Source: Sphingomonadales bacterium
GTDB taxonomy: Bacteria; Pseudomonadota; Alphaproteobacteria; Sphingomonadales; Sphingomonadaceae
Direction: 5' to 3'
Assembly: GCA_020200935.1 (NCBI GenBank)
Contig: JAIVHR010000010.1
Coordinates: forward strand, 1-9,494
Length of the DNA: 9,494 nt
Both the position numbers and the translations under genes were made by a program. The notes under the pieces were generated by a model. The model made no database searches. It worked only from the letters and a program-made list of their open reading frames with translations, and was not told where the DNA came from. This document shows, in pieces, positions 7,874 to 9,494 of this stretch (its first letter is position 1; each line of letters begins with the position of its first letter).

Positions 7874-7885
7874 GCATGATCATGC
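7874..7885. repeat. 12-base perfect palindrome upstream of the small exported protein
   Basis: GCATGATCATGC reads the same on both strands. It lies 34 bases before the ATG at 7920, near CCATGG (7865-7870). Its place and symmetry would fit an operator for a dimeric regulator or a short cruciform. No known binding motif is recognised and chance is possible. Confidence 0.35.
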
Positions 7886-7919
7886 TAGAGACCTGTGCTA
7901 ACATTTCGGGAGTATTCGC

Positions 7920-8324
7920 ATGCGCAAAGCCCTGCTGACCGTGCCGCTCTTCGCGGTGCTGGCGGTCCCCGCCCAGGCTCAGACGGCCGACGAGGGCCTC
8001 TGGGACGACGATCCCTATGCCGAGGCCGACGAAACGGTGCTCGCGGTCGATCGCGTGATGGATGCCGTGCTCGATCTGCCGGTCGGCCGGCTCGCCGGCG
8101 CCGTGCCCGAGGCGGATCTCGCCCGCGATATCCGACCCGGCGACACGTTGCGCAGCCTCGGAACGCGCGAGGATCCGGCGTTCGAGGAGCGGATGCGCGG
8201 CGGCGCGCGGGCGATGGCCGGGATGGCGACGCAGATGATCGGCCGGCTCTCCGAGATGATGCCCGAGCTCGAGGCGATGGGCGAACGGATCGGCGATGCG
8301 CTGCCCGAAGACCGGCGCCGCTAA
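7920..8324 (+). CDS. Small exported protein of unknown function
   Basis: A 134-residue protein. The signal peptide is clear: MRK, a hydrophobic core ALLTVPLFAVLAV, and an AQA-Q cleavage site after Ala20. The mature part (about 114 residues) is acidic at its start (EGLWDDDPYAEADE), carries VMDAVLDLPVGRLAGA around residues 46-61 and IRPGDTLRSLGTREDP, then a methionine-rich helical region (AMAGMATQMIGRLSEMMPELEAMGERI) that could pack as an amphipathic helix or coiled coil. There is no lipobox cysteine, so it is probably a soluble periplasmic protein. I recall similar short proteins from sphingomonads but know of no function. GGGAG at 7908-7912, seven bases before the ATG, fixes the start. The overlapping frame from 7895 has no signal peptide and is arginine-rich, so it is a shadow. 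Confidence 0.8.
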   Translation: MRKALLTVPLFAVLAVPAQAQTADEGLWDDDPYAEADETVLAVDRVMDAVLDLPVGRLAGAVPEADLARDIRPGDTLRSLGTREDPAFEERMRGGARAMAGMATQMIGRLSEMMPELEAMGERIGDALPEDRRR

Positions 8325-8364
8325 TCGTCCAAACTAACGCTAGACGCTCCGACGCGCGCCGTTA

Positions 8365-9048
8365 ATGTCGCGCGCCATGTGGCAACTCTTCCAATTCCCG
8401 CTCTGCCCCTTCAGCCGCAAGGTCCGCCTCGCGCTTGGGGAAAAGGGCGTCGGCTACGATCTCATCCGCGAATCGCCCTGGGAAAGGCGCGACGAGTTTC
8501 TCGACATCAATCCGGCCGGCGCGACGCCGGTGATGATCGAAAGCGACAAGGGCGAGACGCTGATCGACAGCCGGGCGATCTGCGAATTCTTCGAGGAAAC
8601 CGTCGAGAGCCCGCAGCTGATCCCGGGCACCGCGCAGAACCGCGCCGAGATCCGGCGCCTGGTCGCCTGGTTCGACGAGAATTTCCACCGAGATGTCGTC
8701 CTGCCGCTGATGCAGGAGCGGATGTTCAAGCGGCTGATCCATCGCGCGCCGCCCGACGGAACCGCGCTGCGCGAGGCGATGAAGGCGGCCGACGGGCATC
8801 TCGACTATATCGATTATCTGCTCGATCATCGCCGCTGGCTGGGGGGCGGCCTGTTCAGCCTCGCCGATCTCGCGGCCGCGGCGCAGATCTCGGTCGCCGA
8901 CTATCTCGGCGGCTGCAACTGGTCGAGCCACAAGCAGACGCGCGACTGGTATGCGGGCCTCAAGAGCCGTCCGAGCTTCCGCCCGCTGCTCTCGGAACGA
9001 ATGGAAGTGATCTCCCCGCCCGCCCATTACGACAAGGTCGATTTTTGA
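8365..9048 (+). CDS. Glutathione S-transferase family protein
   Basis: A 227-residue cytosolic protein of usual GST length. The N-terminal thioredoxin-like domain contains C14-P-F-S17-R-K near the first helix, NPAGATPVM with the cis-proline at 55, and IDSRAI with Asp68-Ser69, which bind the gamma-glutamyl end of glutathione. The all-helical C-terminal domain follows from about residue 85 and includes FSLADLAAAAQISVADYL, the conserved N-capping and hydrophobic staple region. The substrate is unknown; conjugation of electrophiles or a stress role would be typical. The start is uncertain: neither the ATG at 8365 nor the in-frame ATG at 8377 (MWQLFQF, the start I recall from relatives) has a Shine-Dalgarno sequence. 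It follows the small exported protein after 40 bases and may be co-transcribed with it. Confidence 0.9.
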   Translation: MSRAMWQLFQFPLCPFSRKVRLALGEKGVGYDLIRESPWERRDEFLDINPAGATPVMIESDKGETLIDSRAICEFFEETVESPQLIPGTAQNRAEIRRLVAWFDENFHRDVVLPLMQERMFKRLIHRAPPDGTALREAMKAADGHLDYIDYLLDHRRWLGGGLFSLADLAAAAQISVADYLGGCNWSSHKQTRDWYAGLKSRPSFRPLLSERMEVISPPAHYDKVDF

Positions 9049-9060
9049 CGCGGCGCGGCA

Positions 9061-9111
9061 GGCGTCGACGCCGGACCAGCCCGACCCTGCAAGAGCCTGG
9101 TCCTGCAAGAG
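9061..9111. terminator. Stem-loop and direct repeat between convergent genes
   Basis: GGACCAG (9073-9079) pairs perfectly with CTGGTCC (9097-9103) around a 17-base loop. A 12-base palindrome, GGCGTCGACGCC, lies immediately before it (9061-9072), and CCTGCAAGAG occurs twice (9086-9095 and 9102-9111). The segment separates the plus-strand GST from the minus-strand gene ending at 9127, so it could act as a bidirectional terminator. There is no T-tract on either side, which argues against a standard intrinsic terminator. Confidence 0.3.
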
Positions 9112-9126
9112 GGATGTCCGCGAGCG

Positions 9127-9494
9127 TCAATCCTGTCCGCGCGCGGCCGGCCCGAGCAGTTCGCCGCGGATAGCCGCATAGGCGGGATTTGCCAGCGCGT
9201 CTTCGGGCGCCACGACATGCCGTTCCGCCGCGTCAATTCCAGCAATGCCCGAAAACAGCATGGTGCGATCGAAATAGCGTTCGGCGATCGCGCGATTGGG
9301 CGCCGCGAAGCGCGCGCGGATCGCGGAGGCCGCTTGCTTGGTCAGCGGCTGGAAAGGCGGCCCCGCGACAGTTTCGTCGCGCTCCAGATGGCGGGCAAGG
9401 GCTCTCGCGAGCTTGCGCCGGCGATCATCCGGCAGACCCCGCTCTTCGAGCTCGAGCCGGAACTGGCGGATACATTCGAGCATCAGCGCGCCGG
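9127..9494 (-). CDS. Unidentified protein, C-terminal part (5' end outside the window)
   Basis: The frame is open from the right edge of the window to a TGA at 9127-9129, giving about 122 residues. An ATG at 9481-9483 exists, but the codons before it (reading G-A-L) stay open, so the gene probably starts beyond the window. The visible part is basic and helical: CIRQFRLELEERGLPDD, RRRKLARALARHLE, then GPPFQPLTKQAASAIRARF and APNRAIAERYFDRTMLF. The last pattern, N-R-x-I-A-E-R-Y-F, reminds me of C-terminal ends of some cell-surface polysaccharide or sulfotransferase-type proteins, but I cannot assign a family. It converges on the GST gene. It is probably a real gene because its composition is protein-like and no competing frame covers the region. 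Confidence 0.6.
   Translation of the reverse strand, partial: GALMLECIRQFRLELEERGLPDDRRRKLARALARHLERDETVAGPPFQPLTKQAASAIRARFAAPNRAIAERYFDRTMLFSGIAGIDAAERHVVAPEDALANPAYAAIRGELLGPAARGQD

Noticed and set aside
7896..7904. Extended -10-like TGCTAACAT before the exported protein.
   Set aside because: Transcription would start at or past the ribosome binding site (7908-7912), and no -35 element is suitably placed.
7895..8365. A plus-strand open frame overlapping the small exported protein.
   Set aside because: It is arginine-rich and has no recognisable motif. The frame starting at 7920 has a signal peptide and a ribosome binding site.
8379..9173. A 264-codon plus-strand frame across the GST gene.
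   Set aside because: It is a shadow of the GST in another frame, composed of Arg/Ala/Pro-rich nonsense.

Overview
The window is GC-rich and densely coded, and reads as chromosomal DNA of a sphingomonad (Alphaproteobacteria, Sphingomonadales). This placement rests on remembered protein similarity (the GltD and GltB sequences, the MWQL...CPFSRK glutathione-transferase type, and small exported proteins with AQA-Q signal peptidase sites) and on an alphaproteobacterial-type LexA box. It has not been checked by a database search.

Layout. The left two thirds (129-6571) is a glutamate synthase operon, gltD - DUF2059-like gene - gltB, with overlapping stop and start codons at both joints. gltB is full length, with its catalytic cysteine, FMN domain, 3Fe-4S cysteines and GXGXG domain all readable. 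gltD is broken. Around position 1210 a stretch of coding sequence is missing and the reading frame shifts, so the N-terminal 361 residues or so and the C-terminal 83 residues or so lie in different frames. Frame 1 carries the true C-terminus, while the original frame runs through nonsense into the next gene. The exported DUF2059-like protein sits between the two subunit genes.

The right third (6572-9494) holds short, apparently independent genes: a small VOC-fold protein preceded by a close match to the alphaproteobacterial LexA (SOS) box; a short P-loop sulfotransferase with both PAPS-binding motifs; a 134-residue exported protein of unknown function; and a glutathione S-transferase family protein. 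On the minus strand there is an unidentified gene whose 5' end lies beyond the right edge. A stem-loop and a short direct repeat lie between the last two convergent genes.

How it fits together. GltB (glutaminase plus FMN/3Fe-4S glutamate-forming subunit) normally needs GltD (FAD, two 4Fe-4S clusters, NADPH) to make glutamate from glutamine and 2-oxoglutarate. If the gltD lesion is real, the cell has GltB without its NADPH-oxidising partner. If it is an assembly error, the operon is ordinary apart from the inserted exported protein. No tRNA, rRNA, insertion sequence, CRISPR array or clear horizontally acquired island was seen. The best candidates for something new are the gltD lesion, the exported protein embedded in the glt operon, and the SOS-box-linked VOC gene.
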